64,000 nucleotides of DNA from Lewinellaceae bacterium (GCA_020636275.1 JACJYD010000001.1:620001-684000); one strand, 5' to 3'; shown: positions 50,724 to 59,669, counted from the first letter of the stretch. Notes: generated from the letters alone by a model not told the origin. Numbers and translations: made by a program.

Positions 50724-51227
50724 TTATTCATCAATTTCATCTCCCTCGATCAAACCATCTGCAAATCGCCGCAGCCAGTTCAGAAAAGCCAGTACTTCTA
50801 CAGTAACGGCACGGTACTCATGACTTTTCAATTCCGTAAGTGTTTTTACCAGGTCTTGGTTCTCTTTACCTCGAAGTAGAAATTTTTTTGTATCTGATTT
50901 TAACCAATTGAACACTTGATAGTACAGTAAACCATAAGCATTTTGGGGGTGTTTTTCATGGTCTCCTGGATTATAATTTTGTTTGTCTATCGTTTTTTGT
51001 GAATTTTCCCGTTTTGAAATAATAAAAGCGAAAGCAGCACCAATTCCGTTGGTTTTTATCCACATGGGAGCTTTCTTGACATAGCTTTTATAGTTTTTTG
51101 ATTCGAAGTATTTGTTTTCAAACCTTTTTATTTGTGTAGCTTTCGGACTTGTGCTATCTGCTTCTTGCGCACATTTATAGGCTTCTGCCGCCCGGCCTCC
51201 TTCCAGTTGTCTCAGATTATTTGTCAT
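50724..51227 (-). CDS. cmr5: Cmr5, small subunit
   Basis: 167 residues, mostly helical. The first half has the Cmr5-type pattern MTNNLRQLEGGRAAEAYKCA and KSYVKKAPMWIKTNGIGAAF with FAFIISKRE, followed by a helical end (LTELKSHEYRAVTVEVLAFL). Cmr5 forms the helical small-subunit filament along the Cmr4 backbone and contacts crRNA and target RNA. The gene overlaps cmr4 by 11 nt and lies between cmr4 and cmr6 as in canonical type III-B operons. It is longer than the usual 110-130 residues because of the inserted DHEKHPQNAYGLLYYQVFNW region. Confidence 0.9.
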   Translation of the reverse strand: MTNNLRQLEGGRAAEAYKCAQEADSTSPKATQIKRFENKYFESKNYKSYVKKAPMWIKTNGIGAAFAFIISKRENSQKTIDKQNYNPGDHEKHPQNAYGLLYYQVFNWLKSDTKKFLLRGKENQDLVKTLTELKSHEYRAVTVEVLAFLNWLRRFADGLIEGDEIDE

Positions 51228-52287
51228 GGTTTTCCTGATTTTGACCGTTCAACAATTTAGTCCGTAACAAGCCTTTGCCAAGCGTGGCGTTGGCGCCTAG
51301 CTGGATCACCTTATTGTTAAGCCCTTGTTCGAAATAGCTCATGACATCGTCTTCCGATTTGAGTAGACAACCATTCCTTTTATCTTCCGGTTGGAAAACG
51401 GGTGCGCTCATGACCAAGGTGTACATCAGGCTATCCGAAGGAAGGTATTCTTCAGTAAACAGGCCGCCTTTTTGAACCGTACCTGTTTCGTTGTCAATCT
51501 TGGTGCGCGTTATCACTTCTGTCGACATTTCAACGAAATCGCGGAAGTCATTATCACTAATGATCAGTATGTCGGTCTTCAGTTTGGCGTCCAAGAAATC
51601 ATCCTCCATAGCAAGTATCTCGGAAAAGAATGTACCTAGGGCTACTTCTTCCAGATTCTTCTTGCTGACTTTCACTTTATCTTTATCAGCGGTTGCCAAG
51701 TTGAAGGTATATTCTTCCAAAATTGCGGCATCTGCGCCAGGTATTTCGGCTTGACACCCCTCGAAGTAATAGGCAAAATTTCCATCAGTGTTGGAAAAGC
51801 TGGATGAGTTTGGAATTCCGGAAATTGAAAAATCTTCCCATCCTGAAACTAGTCGCATATCCCGTTCAAAACGGTGCAACACCGCTGGGCAGGTGATATA
51901 GGCAAAAACGCCGCGCATACTTTTCACCGGAAAAAGTAATATTCGGGCATCGGTGAAGCCCAGGGCCCCGGCATGGGCACTTGCCGAATCTTCTCCCTCC
52001 GGACCAAAAGCAAGCGTCAACGGTTCTCGAATATCCACTCCTTTGCCGTTTGAACGAAGCCCCTTATTTATAGGGTACTCTTTCCCATCTGCAGCTATGA
52101 AATTAGTACTGTCGCTCGCTTCAAAATCTTCCCGTAGTGCTCCTTTCAAACTCGAGCTTTCAATCTTTGGATAGGATGTATGTCGTTCGCGCTGTATGGG
52201 CAGATCCACCACGCCCAGGTCGCTGCCGCTGCCTGCGTGCAGTGGCGTCTCACAGAGAAGAAACAAGGGTCTGACTTTTTGATACAT
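51217..52287 (-). CDS. cmr4: Cmr4, backbone RAMP and target-RNA nuclease
   Basis: 356 residues from ATG 52287 (MYQKVRPLFLLCETPLHAGSG). A longer reading to 52329 overlaps the YhcG-like gene. The Cmr4 hallmarks are present: HAGSGSDLGVVDLPIQRERHTSYP with the catalytic Asp in GVVDLPIQRE, SSSLKGALRED, ARILLFPVKSMRGVFAYITCP, and the end QLGANATLGKGLLRTKLL. Several copies form the backbone and each cuts the bound RNA target at 6-nt spacing. It begins 1 nt after the YhcG-like stop, so translational coupling across that inserted gene is likely. Confidence 0.95.
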   Translation of the reverse strand: MYQKVRPLFLLCETPLHAGSGSDLGVVDLPIQRERHTSYPKIESSSLKGALREDFEASDSTNFIAADGKEYPINKGLRSNGKGVDIREPLTLAFGPEGEDSASAHAGALGFTDARILLFPVKSMRGVFAYITCPAVLHRFERDMRLVSGWEDFSISGIPNSSSFSNTDGNFAYYFEGCQAEIPGADAAILEEYTFNLATADKDKVKVSKKNLEEVALGTFFSEILAMEDDFLDAKLKTDILIISDNDFRDFVEMSTEVITRTKIDNETGTVQKGGLFTEEYLPSDSLMYTLVMSAPVFQPEDKRNGCLLKSEDDVMSYFEQGLNNKVIQLGANATLGKGLLRTKLLNGQNQENHDK

Positions 52288-52288
52288 A

Positions 52289-53299
52289 TTACTTGAGTTT
52301 TTTTTGTTCTTCAATAAGTTGCCGTTCACGTTCCAGTTCCTGGCGGAGTTCGTCTTCCGAAGGCAGGTAGAGTTGGTACCTGGAGGCGAAAAGCTGCCGG
52401 CTGTCTTTGAGCATCGAATACCGGGCTACGGTGTGATCTTTGTAAGTGCATAGGATCAAGCCTATGGTCGGGTTGTCATCCGGAGCTTTGTACTTGTCTT
52501 CATAGAGGCGCACGTACATATCCATTTTTCCGATGTCTTCGTGCGTGAGTTCGTGTACCTTCAGGTCGATCAGCACAAAACACTTGAGCAAGTAGTTGTA
52601 AAAAACCAGGTCGATGTAGAAATGCTTGGTCTCGGTGGAGACGCGTTGCTGCCGCCCCACGAAGGCAAAGCCTTTACCCAGTTCCAGAAGGAATTCCTGC
52701 AACTTGTCGATCAAAGCTTCTTCCAGTTCGGATTCCAGAAAGGTTTTATTCTCCTTTAGCTGAAGAAATTCCAGAATGTACGGGTCTTTCAGAACGTCTT
52801 CTGCCTGTAGTTTCTCGGATTTTTCATGCATTTCAGCTTCTACCGCTTCCCGGTTTTGGGAAGAAAGCAGGCGTTCGTAGTAAAGGGAATTGATCTGGCG
52901 GTCGAGAGTTCGGGTGCTCCAGTTATTGGCAATAGTTTCCTCCAAGTAGAATTGGCGGGCTTTGGGGTTTTCTACGCGCAGAAGTGAACGGTAGTGGGTC
53001 CAGGATAAATTGGAACGCAGTGCGTTCCAATTTGGAAAGACTTGATAGAATTGGCGGAAATAGCGAAGGTTTCGATCAGAATAGTACGTGCCAAATTCTT
53101 GAACAAGCTCTCCTGCTACCTTTTTAATAAGACCTTCTCCGTAAGGAGCTCTTTCCTTCCCATTCTGTTCATCTTCAATAATGGTTTGTCCAATCAACCA
53201 ATTGGATTCCACTTGGGCGAAATTTATTGTGGAGCTAATCTTGGTTTTAGCTGCTAAAATGATTTGTCGAATCTTGTGGTATAGCTGCTCTTCGACCAT
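52289..53299 (-). CDS. YhcG-like PD-(D/E)XK nuclease (DUF1016) inside the cmr operon
   Basis: 336 residues. The N-terminal helical domain has the family marks NFAQVESNWLIGQTIIEDEQ, YSDRNLRYFRQFYQVFPNW and LSWTHYRSLLRVENPKAR. The C-terminal nuclease domain has LGKGFAFVGRQQRVSTETKH, FYIDLVFYNYLLKCFVLIDL and DLKVHELTHEDIGKMDMYV, with acidic residues at the positions of the PD-(D/E)XK centre (the usual E-L-K reads D-L-K). YhcG-like proteins are found in restriction-modification contexts; their substrate is uncertain. Here the gene is fused into the operon with 4- and 1-nt junctions, between the CARF nuclease gene and cmr4. It has no CARF domain, so how it would be activated is unclear. Confidence 0.85.
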   Translation of the reverse strand: MVEEQLYHKIRQIILAAKTKISSTINFAQVESNWLIGQTIIEDEQNGKERAPYGEGLIKKVAGELVQEFGTYYSDRNLRYFRQFYQVFPNWNALRSNLSWTHYRSLLRVENPKARQFYLEETIANNWSTRTLDRQINSLYYERLLSSQNREAVEAEMHEKSEKLQAEDVLKDPYILEFLQLKENKTFLESELEEALIDKLQEFLLELGKGFAFVGRQQRVSTETKHFYIDLVFYNYLLKCFVLIDLKVHELTHEDIGKMDMYVRLYEDKYKAPDDNPTIGLILCTYKDHTVARYSMLKDSRQLFASRYQLYLPSEDELRQELERERQLIEEQKKLK

Positions 53300-53303
53300 C
53301 TGA

Positions 53304-54776
53304 TTAAATATTTAGTTCTTTTAGGGCATCAATTAAATCAAGGTAGGGTTGATCAATGAAATCTTGGTAGTTTACCCTGGTTTGATCTTTTGCAAAAGGT
53401 AAATTGATGTATAAAACTCTGAAATCTGGTATTTTCAATCCTTCCATAACCTTAAACTTAAGCTCTTTTAACTGTTGCTTTCTTGAGGAAAGCTTTTCAT
53501 GCTCATACTTGTAAAAAATAAGAATAAAAAGCTTAGGAAGCTTGCCATTATTGAAAAACCTCCCTCCCTCTATATACAAATTTGGTTTTACCTCATTAAT
53601 TCCGCTCAATGATTTACTCTCAAGTATAGCATAATCTTCTTCAGAATAAAACGTCAAGTCAATTTCAATGCGCTTGTGATTATTATGTCCTTTTTCAGCT
53701 GTTGGGATAGCCTCGGTTATTTCTCCTGTGTTAATATTTTTGAAGCAGGTTCGGCCGCGTTTCGGTAATTGTTTTTCATATCCAGGCAATGGGCTTTTTA
53801 CGAAATGTTCCCAAAGCTTTAGTTCAACAAATTTACCGAATGTTCCTCCCCCGTCAGGCATGACATCTCTGTAGTCACGAAAAAGCCCTCCTAATGGAGT
53901 TGGCTTGTTTTGATTTGTGATCAGTTTTCGGTCTTTTAATTCATTTTTAATTTCATCGCTAATATCTCTCTGGTTTAAAACTTTAGAAGTTAAATAATAA
54001 TGCAAGCGCTCAACCTCAGCCCAATCAAAATTCACCGGCAAACTTCCCAACTCCATCAAATGGTCACTTTCCTCATAGATGTAATACATTGGAATATTTT
54101 CTAACTGGGCGATAATGGTCAGAATTGGGATGATGGCCTTGTAGCCTCCGGAAAAGTTGATGACGGGCGTTGTGTTGTCTTTCTTAGCTTTTTTGATCAA
54201 CCCCTCTTTTCCGATGAGCTTATCAACCAGGTTTTGAAGGCCGGTGTCGTAAAAAGTATCGGGGCTATCTCCTTCCCTGGGTTTTACGCCGAGAGATGGG
54301 ATAAAGTCTTGTTCCTCATTGAAGGAGCGAACTTTAACTCCAAAATCATGGAAGGGGAACTTCTTAATTAGTTTAGCTGCGCTAACTGACAGGGCTGTGT
54401 CTGTCGCCAAGAGTTGGACTTCTATCGTGGAGTCCTTGTCCTTGCTTTTTAATTTTCTTGCGATTTCCAGAATGCTGGTGATCTCGGCGGAAGCATGTTG
54501 ATTGGCATTGTCGTCATTGTTCCAATCCCAATCATCATCGTTTTTTTTACATCCTTTCAACCAGAAGTCTTCAATACGTTCTTCTAATCCACTTAGAGAG
54601 ACCTGCTTTTTTATGTAAGCCTCGGCATTTGCCCCCTCAAAATTCTCTACCGCAACACCTTCCCCATAGACCGTTCTCCCCTCTTTCTTCCGATCAAAAG
54701 CAAGCTTTACCTTTTGCTTGTTGAAGTTGGAAAAAATCGAAGTGCCGACTGTTGTTATAATGAAGTATTTCTTCAT
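53304..54776 (-). CDS. CARF effector with C-terminal PD-(D/E)XK nuclease (Can2/Card1-like)
   Basis: 490 residues from ATG 54776 (MKKYFIITTVGTSIFSNF). A start at 54791 overlaps the cmr3 stop. Residues 1-260 form an APE2256-type CARF: FIITTVGTSI, LLATDTALSVSAAKL, VINFSGGYKAIIPIL, and MYYIYEESDHLMELGSLPV. Residues 300-490 contain GTFGKFVELKLWEHF (Glu318), RIEIDLTFYSEEDYAILESK (Asp373, Glu386-x-Lys388), a PD-(D/E)XK centre arranged as in the DUF1887/Can2/Card1 nucleases. Those enzymes cut DNA and RNA when cA4 binds the CARF. The CARF here is of another subfamily than in Card1, so this looks like a different combination. It sits between cmr3 and the YhcG-like gene with tight spacing. Confidence 0.85.
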   Translation of the reverse strand: MKKYFIITTVGTSIFSNFNKQKVKLAFDRKKEGRTVYGEGVAVENFEGANAEAYIKKQVSLSGLEERIEDFWLKGCKKNDDDWDWNNDDNANQHASAEITSILEIARKLKSKDKDSTIEVQLLATDTALSVSAAKLIKKFPFHDFGVKVRSFNEEQDFIPSLGVKPREGDSPDTFYDTGLQNLVDKLIGKEGLIKKAKKDNTTPVINFSGGYKAIIPILTIIAQLENIPMYYIYEESDHLMELGSLPVNFDWAEVERLHYYLTSKVLNQRDISDEIKNELKDRKLITNQNKPTPLGGLFRDYRDVMPDGGGTFGKFVELKLWEHFVKSPLPGYEKQLPKRGRTCFKNINTGEITEAIPTAEKGHNNHKRIEIDLTFYSEEDYAILESKSLSGINEVKPNLYIEGGRFFNNGKLPKLFILIFYKYEHEKLSSRKQQLKELKFKVMEGLKIPDFRVLYINLPFAKDQTRVNYQDFIDQPYLDLIDALKELNI

Positions 54777-54784
54777 GATTTGTA

Positions 54785-55900
54785 TTACCAAGTTCCAAAA
54801 TATGCTATGCCAAATCCTTGGCTTGCATAGTCTATGTTATTAATTTTAGAAGCTATCGATTTCCCTTGAAACGCATCTAAAGGATGAGCAATACTACATT
54901 CGAGGTAAAAAACTGTACCTGCCGGATAGACCTTTAGCATTGGTTTGGGTTCCATTTTTTCCATATCAAAACCTCCTAAATAAAAAGGCTTTCCACAGGC
55001 TAAGCCTACCAGTTTCAGTCCTTTCCCCTGGAGCAGCGATATTTTTTCTGGGTTGGGCAAGCCATCTTCAAATGCACATGGGGTGGCCAGGTATACTTTA
55101 ACTCTCTCAGTCGAAATGCCTTGGGGCCCCTTCCAGATTCTCCGCCTGTAAGGTGTCGATTCAGCAACTTTACCTTCTGCCCCAAATCGAAGTAAAGACG
55201 ACAAATGAGGATTACTATTTTCAGAATTTAAGCTCCAACTTACAAGGAAACTGAAATCAGACAGCCTGTTCATCCCAACTCTGTACAACTCTCCAAATTC
55301 ATCGCTGGTAGATCTTGTATGGGAATTGCGTTTTATTCCGGTTTTTGCTTCCAGTTTTAGATAATCACTTAATCTTCTTGTTTTGATTCGTGATTCAGGA
55401 TTCCTTAAATAACTCTCTAAGAAATCTCTAGTCAAGAATCCTTTTTCAATGGGTTCTACTGTATCAAAATTATTCTCCTGAAAGCGAGGGAATACCCGGA
55501 GCCCTGTTAAGTTAACTGATGAGATTGTTTCGGAAGGGAGTTCTGTTATTGATAAGGGAAAAACTTCATATTCTTTGTTGTCCTTTTCTAATTCTACTAT
55601 TCTGGCTGGCTTATCTTTTAATTCTACAACATCTAAAGGAATAGGGAAATGCTCTTCTCCATTTAGTAAGTAGGCTATGTAGCTAATAGCAAGATTTTCG
55701 GTTTCATTAACGGCATCTTTTAAAGATCCTGATAGTAGTTTTGTTCCCATCAATGCCGTGCGCAATGCGCCATAAATCACACTTGGCGGTGGGGGAAATA
55801 TACCATCGGCCCAGGTTTCTTCCCCCAGCGAGAAAGGCTTTCCATCTTTGAAAAAGAGGGTGTCCAGAGGATCGAGCTGTACAGTTGTGATATCAGGCAT
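54785..55900 (-). CDS. cmr3: Cmr3, crRNA 5' tag-binding RAMP
   Basis: 371 residues. The N-terminal MPDITTVQLDPLDTLFFKDG with KPFSLGEETWADGIFPPPPS and VIYGALRTAL is the Cmr3 signature. The C-terminal half has KVYLATPCAFEDGLPNPEKI, KPMLKVYPAGTVFYLEC and the glycine-rich end NIDYASQGFGIAYFG. Cmr3 binds the 8-nt crRNA tag and Cas10. It overlaps cas10 by 8 nt and is followed by the CARF nuclease gene. Confidence 0.95.
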   Translation of the reverse strand: MPDITTVQLDPLDTLFFKDGKPFSLGEETWADGIFPPPPSVIYGALRTALMGTKLLSGSLKDAVNETENLAISYIAYLLNGEEHFPIPLDVVELKDKPARIVELEKDNKEYEVFPLSITELPSETISSVNLTGLRVFPRFQENNFDTVEPIEKGFLTRDFLESYLRNPESRIKTRRLSDYLKLEAKTGIKRNSHTRSTSDEFGELYRVGMNRLSDFSFLVSWSLNSENSNPHLSSLLRFGAEGKVAESTPYRRRIWKGPQGISTERVKVYLATPCAFEDGLPNPEKISLLQGKGLKLVGLACGKPFYLGGFDMEKMEPKPMLKVYPAGTVFYLECSIAHPLDAFQGKSIASKINNIDYASQGFGIAYFGTW

Positions 55901-57815
55901 GGACGGATGATTTTATAGTTTGACAATTTTCAGCACTGTCGCTGGAGCCATGGGTTTTTCGCTCAATGAAATCGCAGATGTGGAGAATTTTTGAAAAATT
56001 ACCAAAGTTTTCAGTGGGGTTCGGGCCGAGAAGGCGAAGTAAAAACGGCAGTAGCTTTTCGACTAATTCCTCGCTTTCACCTGATTTCTGACAGGCTCGT
56101 TTCAATAGCCGACGCATTTCGGTTTTAACCATTTCTTTCCCCATATTCCTGTCAGCTAACTCCAGCTCCCCGGAATTTCTGTTCTTCATCAGGTAAAACG
56201 CTGCATCTAAGGTGCGCAGCCATTTGTCGGAAAAGTTTTCGCGCAAGCTTTCCGTTACTTGGCATAAAGCTTCGGTGCAGATCAGCTTTTGATCATTCTC
56301 ATCTTTATGGTACCACGGAACGAATGCCTGGTTTATCTCCCCGGATGCTTTCAATACAGAAATGCCGAGAGTGTCTTTTCGTTGTCCGCACGGATGTATA
56401 TGCTTTTTAGCCGCTTTCTCTGTGTTTCGAGCCCAATCGAGTACAACATGTAATGGAGTTTTGTAGTGGGCGATGACCAAGCCGGCAGAAAAAGTGAAAT
56501 TTTCTCCTGTTTTTTTATTTTCGATTCTTTGATTGATGTGCTCGTCAAAATTCCTCCGTAGCCACTCAAGCACCTTAAAGACATATTCCAGGTTGACGAA
56601 GCCTAAGAAATCATCCCCTCCTGCATAGATCGTACGCCCTTTTGGCGGGGTTAAATATTGAAAAGCTCCAATTTCCTCACCATCTTTACTTTCGTAGTGC
56701 GCAAAGTGGGCCAATTGTTTGGCAAGATTTTCATGAAAATTAAAAAGATCGATGCCCGTATTTCGCCCCTCTGCCAGGTTCGCACCACTTAGCCACTTGC
56801 CCATGTTGTCTCCGTCGAAATGGAGTAGGGCGTAATAACCCTTTGGCTTTTCGATTTTAACTTCACCGTAGAACTTAAGTAGTTGATTCTTTGCCTTTTC
56901 AATTGTATCAAAATGGTGGTTGATTCCTTGTTCGATGAAATATTTGCTTGTATAATTTTCTTCAAATAGTAACTGTTCATCCCAACTGTTAGGAAAGCAG
57001 CTTTGAAAAATGGAATACTTCTGGTCTAATAGCGGATCTCTTTCGATACGATCGATAAAATCAGCAGCTGCGAAAAAGGCAGTTGGCTGAAAATCTTCTC
57101 CTTTGCCAATTCTACGTTTCACAAAGCTAACAGCACTTAATCCCTCTCCCGGAGCAATCACCTTCATGCCGACTCCATCGCGTTCCTGGATGAAGGTTAC
57201 ATCATTTAGGTCTTTCAGAAAAAGTCGGCGAGGTATTGCCCCATCCCTTTTATCTTCTTTGGCGATGCGATAAAATTTCACATTTCGCTCTCCATCCAAG
57301 CTGCATTTTCGGCCTCTTTCTCCATATATTTTGGATTCACTATCCTTTTGGTAATGGTATTGCTGGACCGGACGTACATTTTTAATTGCCCCTAGCGTAC
57401 GCTCAATTTCGCGATAAGCAAGGTGATAGTCTTCTTTTGATGCAGGATGGAATACCCAAAACATTTCCAGCGCCTGCTCTATCTGTTGGTCGAATCCAGC
57501 GGGTTCACTCAACCCTTCGATTGCTTTTCCAGCCATAGTGCGCCATGCTTTTCTGACTGTTTCCTCAACATCTTTCCCAAGAATTGGTAAGAGAGAAGGA
57601 TCACTCTCAACAATCCAGCCCAAAAAGCGGTTTGGCTTGGAGGGCGAGTCATCGTATGGGAAAATTACATGCCCTCCTTTATTTATAAAAAAATCCATGC
57701 CGGAACCAATAAGGTCGGATAATATCTGACTGCCCGCATACAGATCTCGTGTCTTCCGTGCCTGTTTGATGAAACCTTGCACGGGGCCTATGGTGAAGAG
57801 AAAAAGATGGGTCAT
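55893..57815 (-). CDS. cas10: Cas10 (Cmr2), cyclase-competent, no HD domain
   Basis: 640 residues. It starts directly with the first palm-associated motif (FLFTIGPVQGFIKQARKTRD, LYAGSQILSDLI). The N-terminal HD nuclease domain of many Cas10 proteins is absent. A zinc-ribbon-like site appears at GERGRKCSLDG. The catalytic palm has LLHFDGDNMGKWLSG (Asp334, Asp336) and the GGDD motif in RTIYAGGDDFLGF (399-402), so synthesis of cyclic oligoadenylate is expected. The C-terminal thumb-like helical domain follows (about 480-640). It overlaps cmr1 and cmr3 in a tight operon. Without HD, interference must rely on Cmr4 RNA cleavage and the cOA-activated effectors. Confidence 0.94.
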   Translation of the reverse strand: MTHLFLFTIGPVQGFIKQARKTRDLYAGSQILSDLIGSGMDFFINKGGHVIFPYDDSPSKPNRFLGWIVESDPSLLPILGKDVEETVRKAWRTMAGKAIEGLSEPAGFDQQIEQALEMFWVFHPASKEDYHLAYREIERTLGAIKNVRPVQQYHYQKDSESKIYGERGRKCSLDGERNVKFYRIAKEDKRDGAIPRRLFLKDLNDVTFIQERDGVGMKVIAPGEGLSAVSFVKRRIGKGEDFQPTAFFAAADFIDRIERDPLLDQKYSIFQSCFPNSWDEQLLFEENYTSKYFIEQGINHHFDTIEKAKNQLLKFYGEVKIEKPKGYYALLHFDGDNMGKWLSGANLAEGRNTGIDLFNFHENLAKQLAHFAHYESKDGEEIGAFQYLTPPKGRTIYAGGDDFLGFVNLEYVFKVLEWLRRNFDEHINQRIENKKTGENFTFSAGLVIAHYKTPLHVVLDWARNTEKAAKKHIHPCGQRKDTLGISVLKASGEINQAFVPWYHKDENDQKLICTEALCQVTESLRENFSDKWLRTLDAAFYLMKNRNSGELELADRNMGKEMVKTEMRRLLKRACQKSGESEELVEKLLPFLLRLLGPNPTENFGNFSKILHICDFIERKTHGSSDSAENCQTIKSSVHA

Positions 57816-58942
57816 ATTGTTACTATTGGCAGGGTGGAAAGAAATTCTTCTTTAATTCCTTGATAAGTTTGATTCCACTTAGCTGAGCTTTGAGTGTAGC
57901 CAAAGTTGTTTCTAGGTGTTTTTATTTCTAATTCAACGCGTTCCGGTAACAGTTTTGAAGAAAAGTTTACTATTAAAGGATGATAAGTTTCTCCATTACC
58001 TGTAACTCGGAAATGCAAACTAGATGCACTTCTATCAATTTTACTAGTTGCGACGATTTCGGCTCTGGGAGATTTACTTCTGTTGCCTTGGCTTAAGCTG
58101 CCAAACCGAAATGATAAGGGTAGGCCGAATTCGACACGCTTAATTTGAGCTGGCCTTTCTCCACTCTGAATAAAGTTTTTTACTTCATCATAATCTGGTC
58201 GCTTTCGATCTCTGAAATCCTGGTATACTTGACCTAATTTTTCCAAAGCAGTTAATGGCGACTGTCTCTTGAAATCAATGACTGCAACCTGTGCATTGCA
58301 CAGCATTGGGAATTCTGTTTGGCTGTTTTCATCAAATCTCCGCTCAAAGTTGAACTTATGTGCTATTTTGTTTAATCCTTCCTCTAAAAAAGATTTAATA
58401 GGTTCCTTATCCTCGGGAACAAATCTAAGCTCGTTTTTACTTATGGTTGTCGATGTTACTTGTTCTACTTGAAAATTTCCAGCTCCTCTTCTGGATCGGG
58501 TACCTACTCCTCCTAAATTGGCTAATAGCCAAAAAGTCATGGCAGCTTCCAGAATTGCAGAATTATCGAATGAACTTAATATTATACTGAACTTGCCTTC
58601 CCAAATAGCCGGCCGATTATCATTCATAGGTATTGAATACCAAAGGTAGTATAGCCCTGGATTTTGATCTTTTCCGTTCCCGGGGAGCTGTCCAATTTTC
58701 AATTCGATAGGATTAACTTGAACTGTCACCTTACTCCTTTTCGCTCCACCATTCCCTACTCCTCCAAATAATTCCTGCTCTTTTCTTTTCATGTCTCCCA
58801 GCGGTAAATGTCCATTACACGCCCTCCACCAAAACCGCATCGCTCCCTTTATACTCGGAGCCCGCAATTCCGGGGTCTTCCCATCCGCTCCCGCCAAAAA
58901 CATCGGCGTAATAACCTTGCAGGTAAACGTGATCGTCTCCAT
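57812..58942 (-). CDS. cmr1: Cmr1, RAMP subunit
   Basis: 376 residues from ATG 58942 (METITFTCKVITPMFLAGAD). The longer reading to 59005 overlaps cas6. The Cmr1 signatures are TPMFLAGADGKTPELRAPSI with KGAMRFWWRA, then QELFGGVGNGGAKRSKV, the WLLANLGGVGTRSRRGAGNF loop, and PLSFRFGSL with ...RSKSPRAEIVATSK. Cmr1 sits at the 3' end of the crRNA with Cmr6. It overlaps cas10 by 4 nt and starts 1 nt after the cas6 stop. Confidence 0.95.
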   Translation of the reverse strand: METITFTCKVITPMFLAGADGKTPELRAPSIKGAMRFWWRACNGHLPLGDMKRKEQELFGGVGNGGAKRSKVTVQVNPIELKIGQLPGNGKDQNPGLYYLWYSIPMNDNRPAIWEGKFSIILSSFDNSAILEAAMTFWLLANLGGVGTRSRRGAGNFQVEQVTSTTISKNELRFVPEDKEPIKSFLEEGLNKIAHKFNFERRFDENSQTEFPMLCNAQVAVIDFKRQSPLTALEKLGQVYQDFRDRKRPDYDEVKNFIQSGERPAQIKRVEFGLPLSFRFGSLSQGNRSKSPRAEIVATSKIDRSASSLHFRVTGNGETYHPLIVNFSSKLLPERVELEIKTPRNNFGYTQSSAKWNQTYQGIKEEFLSTLPIVTI

Positions 58943-58943
58943 A

Positions 58944-59669
58944 TTATCCGTTTTGATTTGTCTGTGAATGTGTTGAACCTGTCGCCGCCGGTATATCCCC
59001 CCCAATCTCCTTCACCACCCCAAACCCCACACTACTACCTTTCCCCAGCCCGATGAAGTTCGGCAGGCTGACGTTGGTTTTAAAATTAAGGGTGAAGGCC
59101 CAGATGTCTTTGCCTTTGAAGGGGAGCGCCTTGATCTGTTTGACCTGGGTGATCTTGGCCGTGATCCGGTCTTCGACATGCCAGCCAATACCGGTGGCAA
59201 AGGCGAGGATATGGCCGCGCAATATGCTTTCCAACAGATCGATCTGAGCGGGAAGGTCGTCTTCTAACTCATGGTAGCGTAGAAAGAATTTTTGATTGAG
59301 CGCCTGCCAGTTGAGCAGGGAGTAGTGAAACGCCCGGTCCCAGGTCTGTACCTGGTGATAGTGCAGGTCGATGTGTTCTATGGCGTAGGATGCCGTCCGG
59401 TCGCCTACTCGCAGGTCCAGGTCGCGGTTCTGCAACAGCATGTGGATATCGTCGGTGGCTTCTTCCAGACAAAGGATGCTGGCCTTCTTGTCTGTGACCT
59501 TGTACTGGATCAGCGGATAGCGGTACAAGTATTCTTTTTCTCCTTTGTGGTTGTGGAATCGATCCGACTCGCGTTGCGTCTTTTCGATGACCGCTGCCCG
59601 GAACCTCGGAATGTCGTAAGGGAAAATGTTTTGGTCGAAGCGGATTTTGAGGTATCGGATGTTAGGCAT
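58944..59669 (-). CDS. cas6: Cas6-type crRNA-processing RAMP
   Basis: 241 residues. It begins MPNIRYLKIRFDQNIFPYDI and has YLYRYPLIQYKVTDKKASIL, typical of the short Cas6 of Bacteroidota type III loci, with the glycine-rich loop at the C-terminus (LPNFIGLGKGSSVGFGVV). A histidine-rich segment (IEHIDLHYHQVQTWDRAFHY) may include catalytic His. It should cut the repeat 8 nt before its end and leave the ATTAAGAC tag. It is the first gene of the operon and is divergent from the WYL regulator. The last residues (DIPAATGSTHSQTNQNG) are a polar tail. Confidence 0.85.
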   Translation of the reverse strand: MPNIRYLKIRFDQNIFPYDIPRFRAAVIEKTQRESDRFHNHKGEKEYLYRYPLIQYKVTDKKASILCLEEATDDIHMLLQNRDLDLRVGDRTASYAIEHIDLHYHQVQTWDRAFHYSLLNWQALNQKFFLRYHELEDDLPAQIDLLESILRGHILAFATGIGWHVEDRITAKITQVKQIKALPFKGKDIWAFTLNFKTNVSLPNFIGLGKGSSVGFGVVKEIGGDIPAATGSTHSQTNQNG

